From Zunongwangia mangrovi (GTDB lineage: Bacteria; Bacteroidota; Bacteroidia; Flavobacteriales; Flavobacteriaceae), in contig NZ_FOKV01000008.1 of the NCBI RefSeq assembly GCF_900112105.1, positions 124,001 to 188,000 on the forward strand: a stretch of 64,000 bases of DNA. Direction: 5' to 3'. The notes beneath the pieces were generated by a model. The model saw only the letters and a list, made by a program, of their open reading frames with translations, did not search any database and had not been told where the DNA came from. The position numbers and the translations under genes were made by a program. Positions 1 through 8,900 of the stretch are shown here, piece after piece (position 1 is the stretch's first letter; each line of letters opens with the position of its first letter).

Positions 1-2
1 AA

Positions 3-389
3 AGAAATAAAGAAAGATATCTTCCGTTATTGATAAGTGTAACGAAGACGATTGAGTTGTACTTAAATGAGCGAAGTGGCGCTATACCTAAGGCTTCAGG
101 ATTTTCTTACTTATTCGTATCTTCAAGGGGAGATAAAATGAGTGAAAGTCTTGTTTATAGGATTATAAATACCTATTTTAGTAAGGCGTCGGTTAAGTTA
201 AAGAAAAGTCCTCATATATTACGACATTCCTTCGCGACGCACTTATTGAATGAAGGAGCTAACTTAAATGCGGTAAAAGAGCTATTGGGGCATTCCAGTC
301 TTGCAGCAACCCAGGTTTACACGCATAATAGTATAGCAGAGCTAAAAAATATTCATAAAAATGCTCATCCTCGTAACAATAAGAACTAG
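3..389 (+). CDS. Tyrosine recombinase, C-terminal part (XerC-like; 5' end outside window)
   Basis: Site-specific recombinase of the phage-integrase/Xer family, cut by the window edge. The reading frame is open to the first bases (an RNKERYLPL stretch precedes the first internal start-like codon), so the gene begins upstream. Visible catalytic elements are the HxLR box in HILRHSFATHLL, the GHSS box, and the nucleophile Tyr in TQVYTH about 35 residues before the end. The family resolves chromosome dimers or integrates elements. A chromosomal xerC-type role is inferred from the neighbouring hpf and tuf cluster, which is not a mobile-element context. The hpf start lies 33 nt after the stop, so they may be co-transcribed. 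Confidence 0.9.
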   Translation, partial: RNKERYLPLLISVTKTIELYLNERSGAIPKASGFSYLFVSSRGDKMSESLVYRIINTYFSKASVKLKKSPHILRHSFATHLLNEGANLNAVKELLGHSSLAATQVYTHNSIAELKNIHKNAHPRNNKN

Positions 390-422
390 CTAAACCTTTT
401 GTTTAATTAAATTTTTGATGTT

Positions 423-725
423 ATGAAAGTAAACGTGCAATCTGTAAACTTTAACGCAGATAAGAAGCTGATTGATTTTATTCAGAAGAAAATGGATAAA
501 CTTGAAAATTATTACAGCAAGGTTATTTATGCAGACGTTTTTTTGAAAGTTCAAAAAACCAGTGATAAAGAAAATAAGATTACAGAAATTTTACTTAGTA
601 TTCCCGGTGGGGATGTTATGGTTAAAAAAACGTGTAAAACCTTTGAAGAGTGTGTAGATGAGTGTGTTAACTCTTTGCAGCGTCAATTAATTAAAAGGAA
701 AGAGAAGTCGAAAGCATATGCTTAG
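423..725 (+). CDS. hpf: Ribosome hibernation promoting factor (short HPF/RaiA type)
   Basis: A 100-aa protein with the S30Ae/HPF fold pattern: N-terminal MKVNVQSVNFNADKKL, a LxxFIxKKxxKLEKYY-like helix, and a basic C-terminal helix (LQRQLIKRKEKS). The family binds the 30S subunit near the A and P sites and dimerises or inactivates ribosomes in stationary phase. At 100 aa it lacks the C-terminal dimerisation domain of long HPF. It follows the recombinase gene by 33 nt and precedes the tRNA-tuf cluster, a setting that fits a translation-related role. Confidence 0.9.
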   Translation: MKVNVQSVNFNADKKLIDFIQKKMDKLENYYSKVIYADVFLKVQKTSDKENKITEILLSIPGGDVMVKKTCKTFEECVDECVNSLQRQLIKRKEKSKAYA

Positions 726-733
726 AAAAAAAA

Positions 734-777
734 TCTCAAAAATATATTTTGAGAACTAAATAATTTATATACATTTG
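734..777 (+). promoter_or_regulatory. Promoter for the tRNA-tuf cluster, overlapping a small palindrome
   Basis: A Bacteroidota-type promoter is readable: TTTG at 748-751 (-33) and TACATTTG at 770-777 (-7, consensus TAnnTTTG), separated by 18 nt. It sits about 47 nt upstream of the tRNA-Thr 5' end. The -33 element forms the right arm of an inverted repeat (TCTCAAAA / TTTTGAGA, 734-754) that could act as the weak 3' end of hpf or as a protein site. Motif match is seen; activity is inferred. Confidence 0.6.
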
Positions 778-823
778 CAGTCCGTTAGAAATAGCGGACT
801 TTTTTATTGTAAAAAGTAAGTTT

Positions 824-897
824 GCCGATGTAGCTCAGCTGGCTAGAGCAGCTGATTTGTAATCAGCAGGTCGTGGGTTCGAGTCCCTCCATCGGCT
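824..897 (+). tRNA. tRNA-Thr (anticodon UGU), copy 1
   Basis: A 74-nt cloverleaf: acceptor GCCGATG pairs with CATCGGC, the anticodon loop is TTTGTAA giving UGU, and the T arm contains GGTTCGAGTCC. CCA is not encoded. It is the first of four tRNAs ahead of tuf and is identical in sequence to the copy at 20168-20241. Confidence 0.97.
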
Positions 898-1091
898 CTT
901 GAAATTTTGAATCTGAAAGCTTTAGTTTTGCTAACTTATTAAGAGTTAAATAACTAAAAATTTTTCAAAAAATTTTTGAAAAAAGCTTTGGATGGTGCTG
1001 TAAAATTACTTTAATTTGCAGCCGTTTTGATACCATCATAAAGCTGGCCTTCGGGTTGTAGTTCTATGAAATAATGGTATAATAGTTTTGA

Positions 1092-1174
1092 GGGGAGATA
1101 CTCAAGCGGCCAACGAGGACAGACTGTAAATCTGTTGGTTTTTACCTTCGCAGGTTCGAATCCTGCTCTCCCCA
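1092..1174 (+). tRNA. tRNA-Tyr (anticodon GUA)
   Basis: An 83-nt class II tRNA with a long variable arm. The acceptor GGGGAGA pairs with TCTCCCC, the anticodon loop CTGTAAA gives GUA, and the T loop contains GGTTCGAATCC. A -7-like TTAATTTG at 1011-1018, with TTTG about 20 nt further upstream, may be a second promoter within the cluster. Confidence 0.97.
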
Positions 1175-1184
1175 CTTAAAATAG

Positions 1185-1210
1185 AACAACAAAATCATTT
1201 TGTTGTTTTT
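1185..1210 (+). terminator. Hairpin with T tract between tRNA-Tyr and tRNA-Gly
   Basis: Perfect 11-bp inverted repeat, AACAACAAAAT and its complement, at 1185-1195 and 1197-1207, running into TTT. The stem is AT-rich and the centre is very short, so it may be only a partial terminator or a tRNA-processing hairpin. Confidence 0.45.
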
Positions 1211-1212
1211 AT

Positions 1213-1285
1213 GCGGGAGTAGCTCAGTTGGTAGAGCGTCAGCCTTCCAAGCTGAATGTCGCCGGTTCGAACCCGGTCTCCCGCT
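1213..1285 (+). tRNA. tRNA-Gly (anticodon UCC)
   Basis: A 73-nt cloverleaf: acceptor GCGGGAG with CTCCCGC, anticodon loop CTTCCAA giving UCC, T arm GGTTCGAACCC. Third tRNA of the pre-tuf cluster. Confidence 0.97.
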
Positions 1286-1316
1286 CTACAAAATTATTAA
1301 ATGAGATCAATAATAT

Positions 1317-1346
1317 CCGTAAGCTGCGACGTGGCTTATGGTTTTT
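1317..1346 (+). terminator. Hairpin with T tract between tRNA-Gly and tRNA-Thr(GGU)
   Basis: CCGTAAGC (1317-1324) can pair with GCTTATGG (1334-1341, one G-U) and is followed by TTTTTG. A second small hairpin, CGATAG / CTATCG, lies near 1364-1379 just before the next tRNA. These may be processing signals instead of true terminators, because the cluster seems to be read through. Confidence 0.45.
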
Positions 1347-1385
1347 GTTGTTTAAAGCAATCCGATAGTTGGGCTATCGATGTTT

Positions 1386-1457
1386 GCCGACGTAGCTCAG
1401 GGGTAGAGCGCTTCCTTGGTAAGGAAGAGGTCACGAGTTCAATTCTCGTCGTTGGCT
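1386..1457 (+). tRNA. tRNA-Thr (anticodon GGU)
   Basis: A 72-nt cloverleaf: acceptor GCCGACG with CGTTGGC (one G-U), anticodon loop TTGGTAA giving GGU. It lies 57 nt upstream of tuf, the same position as thrT before tufB in Escherichia coli. Confidence 0.97.
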
Positions 1458-1514
1458 CTGGTTTAGTATAAAATTGAACACTAATATATAACTAAGATTA
1501 AATAAGTATTAATT

Positions 1515-2702
1515 ATGGCAAAGGAAACTTATGATCGTTCCAAACCGCACCTTAATATTGGTACGATTGGACACGTGGATCACGGAAAAACTACTTTAAC
1601 TGCAGCTATTACTAAAGTATTAGCTGATGCTGGATATTCTGAAGCTAGTGCATTCGATCAAATCGATAACGCTCCTGAGGAAAAAGAAAGAGGTATTACT
1701 ATTAACTCTTCTCACGTAGAGTACGCGACTGCAAACCGTCACTATGCTCACGTTGACTGTCCAGGTCACGCCGATTACGTAAAGAACATGGTAACTGGTG
1801 CTGCTCAGATGGACGGTGCTATCCTTGTTGTAGCTGCGACTGATGGTCCTATGCCACAAACTCGTGAGCACATCCTTCTTGGTCGTCAGGTTGGTATTCC
1901 AAGAATCGTTGTGTTCTTAAACAAAGTTGACCTTGTAGATGATGAGGAGCTTCTTGAGCTAGTAGAAATGGAGGTAAGAGATCTTCTTTCTTTCTATGAG
2001 TATGATGGAGATAATGGTCCTGTAATTTCTGGATCTGCTCTAGGTGCTTTAGAAGGTGATGATAAATGGACTCAGTCTGTTTTAGATTTAATGGAAGCTG
2101 TAGATAGCTGGATCGAATTACCACAACGTGATGTGGATAAAGATTTCTTAATGCCTATCGAAGATGTATTCTCTATTACTGGTCGTGGTACTGTTGCAAC
2201 TGGGCGTATCGAAACTGGTGTAGCTAATACTGGAGATCCTGTAGAGATCATTGGTATGGGAGCTGGTAAATTAACTTCTACTATTACTGGGGTTGAGATG
2301 TTCCGTAAGATTCTTGATAGAGGTGAAGCTGGTGATAACGTAGGTCTTTTATTAAGAGGTATCGAGAAAACTCAGATCTCTAGAGGTATGGTAATCACTA
2401 AGCCTGGATCTGTAACTCCTCACGCTAAATTTAAGGCAGAGGTTTATATCCTTAAGAAAGAAGAAGGTGGGCGTCACACTCCATTCCATAATAACTACCG
2501 TCCTCAGTTCTACGTACGTACAACTGATGTAACAGGAACAATTAATCTTCCTGAAGGTGTAGAAATGGTAATGCCAGGTGATAACCTTACAATTACTGTT
2601 GAATTAATTCAGCCAATTGCAATGAATGTTGGTCTACGTTTCGCTATCCGTGAAGGTGGTAGAACTGTAGGTGCTGGTCAGGTAACTGAAATTTTAGACT
2701 AA
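1515..2702 (+). CDS. tuf: Elongation factor Tu
   Basis: Translation GTPase that delivers aminoacyl-tRNA to the ribosomal A site. At 395 aa it is full length for the family. G-domain motifs are GHVDHGKT at 19-26, DCPGH at 81-85 and NKVD at 136-139, followed by the two beta-barrel domains ending in [10 protein letters not shown]. It lies directly behind the tRNA cluster, and no other tuf copy is present in the window. The start ATG is followed by [12 protein letters not shown], the expected N-terminus. Confidence 0.99.
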   Translation: MAKETYDRSKPHLNIGTIGHVDHGKTTLTAAITKVLADAGYSEASAFDQIDNAPEEKERGITINSSHVEYATANRHYAHVDCPGHADYVKNMVTGAAQMDGAILVVAATDGPMPQTREHILLGRQVGIPRIVVFLNKVDLVDDEELLELVEMEVRDLLSFYEYDGDNGPVISGSALGALEGDDKWTQSVLDLMEAVDSWIELPQRDVDKDFLMPIEDVFSITGRGTVATGRIETGVANTGDPVEIIGMGAGKLTSTITGVEMFRKILDRGEAGDNVGLLLRGIEKTQISRGMVITKPGSVTPHAKFKAEVYILKKEEGGRHTPFHNNYRPQFYVRTTDVTGTINLPEGVEMVMPGDNLTITVELIQPIAMNVGLRFAIREGGRTVGAGQVTEILD

Positions 2703-2719
2703 TTATAGTTTGAATATAA

Positions 2720-2754
2720 AAGGTATCCTGTGAAGAGCAGGATACCTTCTTTTA
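2720..2754 (+). terminator. Terminator after tuf
   Basis: Perfect 11-bp stem AAGGTATCCTG / CAGGATACCTT (2720-2730 and 2738-2748) with a 7-nt loop, followed by CTTTT. It separates tuf from the tRNA-Trp/secE unit, so that unit may have its own promoter or depend on read-through. Confidence 0.75.
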
Positions 2755-2758
2755 TCAT

Positions 2759-2831
2759 ACGGGTTTAGCTCAGTTGGTAGAGCACTGGTCTCCAAAACCA
2801 GGTGTCGGGAGTTCGAGCCTCTCAACCCGTG
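2759..2831 (+). tRNA. tRNA-Trp (anticodon CCA)
   Basis: A 73-nt cloverleaf: acceptor ACGGGTT with AACCCGT, anticodon loop CTCCAAA giving CCA, discriminator G. It lies between the tuf terminator and secE; its 3' end is only 15 nt before the secE ATG. Confidence 0.97.
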
Positions 2832-2846
2832 CAAATACTTTTAGGA

Positions 2847-3044
2847 ATGGCAGGAATTGCGAATTATATATCAGAGTCTTATAACGAATTGAAAAACCAT
2901 GTTACCTGGACAAGTTGGCCTGAAGCTCAAAGGCTAACAATTCTTGTTGCAGTTTTTTCTATCATTTTCTCTTTAGCTATTTGGGGTGTTGATACGCTAT
3001 TTAGCAATGTTATAGAGGGATATTTTGAATGGGTAAAATCGTAA
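2847..3044 (+). CDS. secE: Preprotein translocase subunit SecE
   Basis: Small essential subunit of the SecYEG channel, 65 aa from the chosen ATG. The sequence has an amphipathic helix (SYNELKNHVTWTSWPEAQR) followed by one membrane span (LTILVAVFSIIFSLAIWGVDTLF), the single-span form of SecE. A longer frame runs back to 2802, but that would start inside tRNA-Trp and adds no family sequence, so 2847 is preferred. The next gene is nusG, as in most bacteria. Confidence 0.93.
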   Translation: MAGIANYISESYNELKNHVTWTSWPEAQRLTILVAVFSIIFSLAIWGVDTLFSNVIEGYFEWVKS

Positions 3045-3051
3045 TCTAGTT

Positions 3052-3603
3052 ATGGCAGACGTAAAGGATAAAAAATGGTATGTAGTTCGTGCCGTAAGTG
3101 GACAAGAAAATAAAGTAAAAGATTATATAGAGCGTGAAATTTCCCACATGGGTATGGAGGATTGGGTTGATCAAGTATTGGTTCCAACCGAGAAAGTTAT
3201 TCAAATTAGAAATGGGAAAAAGATCAATAAAGAAAGAGTATACTTTCCTGGATATATAATGGTTCAGGCTAACCTTGGAGGTGAAATCCCACACATTATT
3301 AAAGGAATTAATGGAGTAATTGGTTTCTTAGGAGAAACTAAAGGAGGAGATCCTGTTCCATTGAGACAATCAGAAGTTAATCGCATGCTTGGTAAAGTAG
3401 ACGAATTGGCTGTGAAAACTGATAACGTAGCAATTCCTTTTACATTGGGAGAAACTATAAAGGTGATCGATGGTCCATTTAATGGTTTTAATGGAACTGT
3501 TGAAAAGATTAATGAAGAAAAGCGTAAGCTTGAAGTTATGGTTAAGATTTTTGGTAGAAAAACACCATTAGAACTTAGCTATATGCAAGTTGAGAAAATA
3601 TAA
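3052..3603 (+). CDS. nusG: Transcription termination/antitermination factor NusG
   Basis: 183 aa with an N-terminal NGN domain (KKWYVVRAVSGQENKVK, then YFPGYIMVQ) and a C-terminal KOW domain containing GPFNGFNGTVEKI. The family binds RNA polymerase and Rho or ribosomal S10, linking transcription to translation. It follows secE by 7 nt in the conserved secE-nusG-rplKAJL-rpoBC order. Confidence 0.98.
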   Translation: MADVKDKKWYVVRAVSGQENKVKDYIEREISHMGMEDWVDQVLVPTEKVIQIRNGKKINKERVYFPGYIMVQANLGGEIPHIIKGINGVIGFLGETKGGDPVPLRQSEVNRMLGKVDELAVKTDNVAIPFTLGETIKVIDGPFNGFNGTVEKINEEKRKLEVMVKIFGRKTPLELSYMQVEKI

Positions 3604-3619
3604 TTGTTACAAATTTTTT

Positions 3620-3656
3620 GATAGTTTTTTATTTGCTTCCACTTTAATAAACTATC
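3620..3656 (+). promoter_or_regulatory. Hairpin in the nusG-rplK spacer
   Basis: The 70-nt spacer holds an 8-bp inverted repeat, GATAGTTT at 3620-3627 and AAACTATC at 3649-3656, with a 21-nt loop, about 18 nt before the rplK ATG. In other bacteria ribosomal protein L1 represses the rplKA mRNA by binding its leader; this hairpin is in the right place, but I cannot recognise the L1-binding motif in it. Confidence 0.35.
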
Positions 3657-3673
3657 TTCTAAAAATGTAAAAA

Positions 3674-4111
3674 ATGGCAAAAGAAGTAAGTAAAGTTGTA
3701 AAACTACAAGTTCGCGGAGGTGCTGCTAACCCTTCACCACCAGTTGGACCTGCTTTAGGTGCTGCCGGAGTTAATATCATGGAATTCTGTAAGCAATTCA
3801 ATGGTAGAACTCAGGATAAACAAGGTAAAGTGCTACCAGTAGCAATTACTGTTTATTCTGATAAGTCTTTTGATTTTGTTATCAAAACTCCACCTGCAGC
3901 CGTACAGCTAATGGAAGCAGCAAAAACAAAAAAGGGTTCAGGAGAACCAAACAGAAAGAAAGTAGCAAGTGTATCTTGGGACCAGGTAAAAGTAATTGCA
4001 GAAGATAAAATGCAGGATTTAAATGCATTTACTGTAGAATCTGCAATGAAAATGGTAGCAGGTACAGCTCGTTCTATGGGTATAACAGTAAAGGGTGATG
4101 CACCGTTTTAA
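3674..4111 (+). CDS. rplK: 50S ribosomal protein L11
   Basis: 145 aa, normal length. N-terminal domain has the proline-rich [20 protein letters not shown] motif, and the C-terminal rRNA-binding domain ends in [12 protein letters not shown]. It forms the GTPase-associated centre with 23S rRNA. First gene of rplKAJL, 19 nt before rplA. Confidence 0.99.
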   Translation: MAKEVSKVVKLQVRGGAANPSPPVGPALGAAGVNIMEFCKQFNGRTQDKQGKVLPVAITVYSDKSFDFVIKTPPAAVQLMEAAKTKKGSGEPNRKKVASVSWDQVKVIAEDKMQDLNAFTVESAMKMVAGTARSMGITVKGDAPF

Positions 4112-4130
4112 TCCAAAAAGAATTTAGAAA

Positions 4131-4829
4131 ATGGCAAAGTTGACTAAAAAACAAAAAGAAGCTCAATCTAAAATCGAAAAGGGTAAAGCCTATACGGTTG
4201 CTGAAGCTGCTGCTTTGATCAAAGAAGTTTCTAGCGAAAGTTTTGATGCTTCAGTGGATTTAGCGGTTCGTTTAAATGTAGATCCTCGTAAAGCTAACCA
4301 AATGGTTAGAGGCGTGGTTACATTACCTCATGGAACTGGTAAAGATGTGAAGGTTCTTGCCTTAGTTACTCCAGATAAGGAGGAAGAAGCTAAGAGTGCA
4401 GGAGCAGATTATGTTGGTCTTGACGAATACCTCGATAAAATTAAAGGTGGTTGGACAGATGTAGATGTAATTATCACGATGCCTAGCGTAATGGGTAAAT
4501 TAGGACCATTAGGACGTGTATTAGGACCAAGGGGTCTTATGCCAAACCCTAAGACTGGTACTGTTACTATGGATATCGCTAAAGCCGTGTCTGATGTTAA
4601 AGCTGGTAAAATAGACTTTAAAGTTGATAAAACCGGTATAGTACATGCAGGAATCGGTAAGGTATCTTTTAATTCAGATAAGATCGCTGGTAACGCAAGA
4701 GAATTATTAACTACGCTTGTAAAACTAAAACCTCAGGCAGCTAAAGGTGTATACATTAAAAGTATTCACATGTCCAGTACAATGGGGCCTGGTCTAGCAA
4801 TAGATACAAAAAGGTTTACTGAGCAATAA
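4131..4829 (+). CDS. rplA: 50S ribosomal protein L1
   Basis: 232 aa with the L1 signature around [17 protein letters not shown]. It binds the L1 stalk of 23S rRNA and, in studied bacteria, represses its own operon. The gene ends 9 nt before rplJ, so rplJ has no separate leader here. Confidence 0.99.
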   Translation: MAKLTKKQKEAQSKIEKGKAYTVAEAAALIKEVSSESFDASVDLAVRLNVDPRKANQMVRGVVTLPHGTGKDVKVLALVTPDKEEEAKSAGADYVGLDEYLDKIKGGWTDVDVIITMPSVMGKLGPLGRVLGPRGLMPNPKTGTVTMDIAKAVSDVKAGKIDFKVDKTGIVHAGIGKVSFNSDKIAGNARELLTTLVKLKPQAAKGVYIKSIHMSSTMGPGLAIDTKRFTEQ

Positions 4830-4838
4830 TAAGGTATT

Positions 4839-5360
4839 ATGACAAGAGAAGAAAAATCAAAAGTAATAGAAGATTTAACTGCCCAGTTAGCTGATACTTC
4901 AACTATCTATATTGCAGATATCTCAGGTTTAGATGCCGGAACAACCTCTAACTTACGTAGAGCTTGTTTTAAAGCTAATGTAAAACTTGCGGTAGTTAAG
5001 AATACGTTGCTAACTAAAGCGATGGAAGCTTCAGATAAAGAATTTGGAGATCTTCCTAGTACTTTAAAAGGTAACACCTCTATAATGATTGCTGAAACTG
5101 GTAATGCGCCAGCTAAAGTGATCAAAGAATTTAGAAAGAAAAACGAAAAGCCTATTCTTAAAGGTGCTTTTATTGATGAAGCAATTTATGTTGGAGATGA
5201 GTATCTAGATGCTCTTTCTAATATTAAATCTAAAGAAGAGGTTATTGGGGATATTGTTGGATTACTTCAATCTCCTGCTAAGAATGTTGTTTCCGCACTT
5301 AAATCTAGTGGTGGAAAACTTGCAGGTATCCTTAAAACTCTTTCAGAAAAAGAGGACTAG
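4839..5360 (+). CDS. rplJ: 50S ribosomal protein L10
   Basis: 173 aa. N-terminal rRNA-binding part begins MTREEKSKVIEDL, and the C-terminal helix (LKSSGGKLAGILKTL) anchors L7/L12 dimers. In Escherichia coli the L10-L12 complex represses through a leader before rplJ. Only 9 nt separate rplA and rplJ here, so any such control would have to lie in the rplA coding region or elsewhere. Confidence 0.98.
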   Translation: MTREEKSKVIEDLTAQLADTSTIYIADISGLDAGTTSNLRRACFKANVKLAVVKNTLLTKAMEASDKEFGDLPSTLKGNTSIMIAETGNAPAKVIKEFRKKNEKPILKGAFIDEAIYVGDEYLDALSNIKSKEEVIGDIVGLLQSPAKNVVSALKSSGGKLAGILKTLSEKED

Positions 5361-5417
5361 TATAGTACGCACTTTTTAATAAATATAACTTTTACAAAAA
5401 ATTTAAAACGATAGAAA

Positions 5418-5795
5418 ATGGCAGATTTAAAAGAATTCGCAGAACAATTAGTTAACTTAACAGTTAAAGAAGTAAATGAGTTAGCTGATATTTTAAAAGA
5501 AGAGTATGGTATTGAGCCTGCTGCTGCAGCTGTAGCTGTTGCTGGTGGAGCTGCTGGTGGTGGTGAAGACGCTGCTGAAGAGCAAACTGAATTTGATGTA
5601 ATTCTTAAAGCTCCAGGAGGATCTAAGCTAGCTGTAGTAAAACTAGTAAAAGAATTAACAGGTCTTGGACTTAAAGATGCTAAGGAATTAGTTGATGGTG
5701 CTCCAAAACCAGTTAAAGAAGGAGTTGCTAAAGATGAAGCAGAAGCTTTAAAATCTCAATTAGAAGAAGCAGGAGCTGAGGTTGAGCTTAAATAA
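5418..5795 (+). CDS. rplL: 50S ribosomal protein L7/L12
   Basis: 125 aa: N-terminal dimerisation helices, an Ala/Gly-rich hinge around residues 36-52, and the C-terminal factor-binding domain with [17 protein letters not shown] and [11 protein letters not shown]. It recruits translational GTPases. It is followed by a strong hairpin before rpoB. Confidence 0.99.
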   Translation: MADLKEFAEQLVNLTVKEVNELADILKEEYGIEPAAAAVAVAGGAAGGGEDAAEEQTEFDVILKAPGGSKLAVVKLVKELTGLGLKDAKELVDGAPKPVKEGVAKDEAEALKSQLEEAGAEVELK

Positions 5796-5819
5796 GCTTG
5801 ACGAGAGCAATATTATTTA

Positions 5820-5863
5820 GGTTTAGACCTCAGGATACGCTCCTGAAGGTCTAAACCCTTTTT
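5820..5863 (+). terminator. Terminator/attenuator between rplL and rpoB
   Basis: A 16-bp stem with one bulged A: GGTTTAGACCT (5820-5830) plus CAGGA pair with TCCTG plus AGGTCTAAACC (ending at 5857), around a TACGC loop, then CTTTTT. It has the full form of an intrinsic terminator. In Escherichia coli the same junction has a partial attenuator that lowers rpoBC relative to ribosomal protein output; a like role is inferred. Confidence 0.8.
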
Positions 5864-5926
5864 GCGTATATAGGGCTTAGGCTTTTATCGCAACCATTTT
5901 TTATATAAATTATAATCCGTCCATTG

Positions 5927-8900
5927 ATGTTAGCAAAGCAAACTGAAAGATTTAGTTTCTCTTCTGTAAAGAACAGACCTGATTATCCAGATTTTTTGGA
6001 TATCCAGATCAAATCTTTCCAGGATTTCTTTCAATTAGAAACAAAATCAGAAGAGCGGGGAAATGAAGGTCTTTATAATACCTTCCTTGAAAACTTCCCA
6101 ATTACGGATACCCGTAACCAATTTGTATTAGAATTTTTAGATTATTTTGTAGACCCACCAAGATATTCTATTCAAGAGTGTATTGAGCGTGGTCTTACTT
6201 ATAGTGTGCCTTTAAAAGCTAGGCTAAAACTATACTGTACGGATCCGGAGCATGAGGATTTTGAAACCATCGTTCAGGATGTTTATTTAGGAACTATTCC
6301 TTATATGACTCCTAGTGGTACTTTTTGTATTAACGGAGCAGAGCGTGTTGTTGTTTCGCAGCTTCACCGTTCTCCAGGAGTATTCTTTGGACAATCTTTC
6401 CACGCAAATGGAACAAAATTATATTCTGCCAGAGTAATTCCATTTAAAGGATCATGGATAGAATTTGCTACCGATATTAATAGCGTGATGTATGCTTATA
6501 TCGATAGAAAGAAAAAATTACCTGTAACTACACTTTTCCGCGCAATTGGATTTGAGCGCGATAAAGATATTCTTGAAATCTTTGATCTTGCAGAAGAAGT
6601 TAAAGTTTCAAAAACAGGACTTAAAAAAGTATTAGGTAGAAAATTAGCCGCGCGTGTTCTTAACACATGGTACGAAGATTTCGTGGATGAAGATACTGGA
6701 GAAGTTGTATCAATTGAGCGTAATGAGATTGTTTTAGATCGTGATACCGAGTTAGATAAGGATCACATAGAAGAAATCCTTGAAACGGGAACTAAAACAA
6801 TTCTTCTTCATAAAGAAGATAATTCTACCGGTGATTATGCTATAATTCATAATACACTTCAAAAAGATCCAACAAACTCTGAAAAAGAAGCGGTAGAGCA
6901 TATTTATCGTCAATTACGTAATGCTGAACCGCCAGATGAGGAAACTGCACGAGGAATTATCGATAAGTTATTTTTCTCAGATCAGCGTTATAGTTTAGGA
7001 GAAGTTGGTCGTTATAGAATGAACAAAAAACTTGGTCTTGATGTTGCTATGGATAAGCAGGTGCTTACTAAAGAAGATATCATTACCATTGTAAAATATT
7101 TAATTGAGTTAATTAACTCTAAAGCAGAGATCGATGATATCGATCACTTATCTAACCGTCGTGTTAGAACTGTAGGAGAACAATTATCTCAGCAATTTGG
7201 TGTTGGTCTTGCACGTATGGCTCGTACTATTCGTGAAAGAATGAACGTTAGAGATAATGAGGTGTTTACGCCTATCGATCTTATTAATGCAAAGACATTG
7301 TCTTCTGTAATTAATTCGTTCTTTGGTACCAACCAGCTTTCTCAATTTATGGATCAAACAAATCCATTAGCTGAGATTACTCATAAGCGTCGTCTTTCTG
7401 CATTAGGACCTGGTGGTCTTTCCAGAGAGCGTGCTGGTTTCGAGGTTCGTGACGTTCACTATACTCACTACGGAAGATTATGTCCTATTGAGACTCCTGA
7501 AGGTCCTAACATTGGTCTTATTTCTTCGCTTTCAGTATACGCCAAGGTAAACGGAATGGGATTCATCGAAACTCCATATAGAACTGTAGAAGAAGGTAAG
7601 ATCAATATTTCTGAAGAGCCTATATATCTCAGCGCAGAGGAAGAAGAAGGAAAGAAAATTGCTCAGGCAAATATTCCTTTAGGAGAAGATGGTACCATCG
7701 ATACAGAAAAAGTTATAGCTCGTATGGAAGGTGACTTCCCGGTTGTAGATCCTAAAGAGGTTCATTATACCGACGTTGCACCAAACCAGATTTCATCAAT
7801 TTCAGCATCATTAATTCCGTTCTTAGAACATGATGATGCGAACCGTGCATTGATGGGATCTAACATGATGCGTCAGGCAGTTCCATTGTTAAGAGCAGAT
7901 TCTCCAATCGTTGGAACAGGATTGGAAAGACAAGTGGCTACAGATTCTCGTGTATTAATTAATGCTGAAGGAGAAGGTGAAGTAGAGTATGTAGACGCAC
8001 AAAAAATTACAATCAAGTACGATCGTACCGAGGAAGAAAGAATGGTAAGTTTCGATTCTGATTCTAAAACTTACGATCTTATTAAATTCCGTAAAACAAA
8101 CCAGGGAACTTCTATTAACCTGAAGCCAATTGTTAGCGTAGGAGATAGAGTAACTAAAGGTCAGGTATTATGTCAAGGTTATGCAACCGATAAAGGTGAA
8201 TTGGCACTTGGACGTAATATGAAGGTTGCCTTTATGCCTTGGAAAGGATATAACTTTGAGGATGCGATTGTAATTTCAGAAAAAGTTGTAAGAGACGATA
8301 TCTTTACTTCTATTCATATTGACGAATATTCTTTAGAGGTTCGTGATACTAAATTAGGTAACGAAGAGCTTACTAACGATATTCCTAATGTTTCTGAAGA
8401 TGCTACTAAGGATCTTGATGAACACGGTATGATTAGAGTAGGTGCTGAAGTGAAGCCTGGAGATATTCTTATTGGTAAGATCACTCCAAAAGGAGAAAGT
8501 GATCCTACACCAGAAGAAAAACTTCTTAGAGCGATTTTTGGTGATAAAGCAGGAGATGTTAAAGATGCTTCATTAAAAGCTTCGCCATCTTTAAGTGGTG
8601 TGGTAATTAACAAGAAGTTATTTGCTCGTGCAATTAAAGATAAGCGTAAGAGAGCACAGGATAAGGAAGATGTTGCTGTTTTAGAGAAAAAGTACGAAGC
8701 TAAATTTGCAGTGCTTAAATCTCAACTAATAGATAAATTATTTGCTATCGTAGGTGGAAAAACAGCTCAGGGTGTACAAAACGATCTAGGAGAAGAGGTA
8801 TTACCTAAAGGTAAGAAGTATACATTAAAGATGTTAAACTCTGTAGATGACTATACTCACCTTACTCAGGGAACCTGGACTACAGATGATCATACAAATG

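Noticed and set aside
1-389. Recombinase fragment as an integrase of a mobile island next to tRNA-Thr
   Set aside because: hpf lies between it and the tRNA, no cargo or direct repeats are seen, and Xer-hpf-tuf proximity is ordinary in Bacteroidota.
961-983. AT-rich perfect inverted repeat (TTTTTCAAAAA arms) between tRNA-Thr and tRNA-Tyr
   Set aside because: Homopolymer A/T tracts give such palindromes by chance; at most a weak tRNA trailer hairpin.
1620-2124. Long open frames antisense to tuf
   Set aside because: They mirror the codon pattern of tuf and have no family features; the same holds for antisense frames inside rpoB, rpoC, htpG, pheT and recG.
2802-2846. N-terminal extension of SecE beginning inside tRNA-Trp
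   Set aside because: The extra 15 codons are the tRNA T arm and acceptor; the ATG at 2847 gives the normal SecE start.
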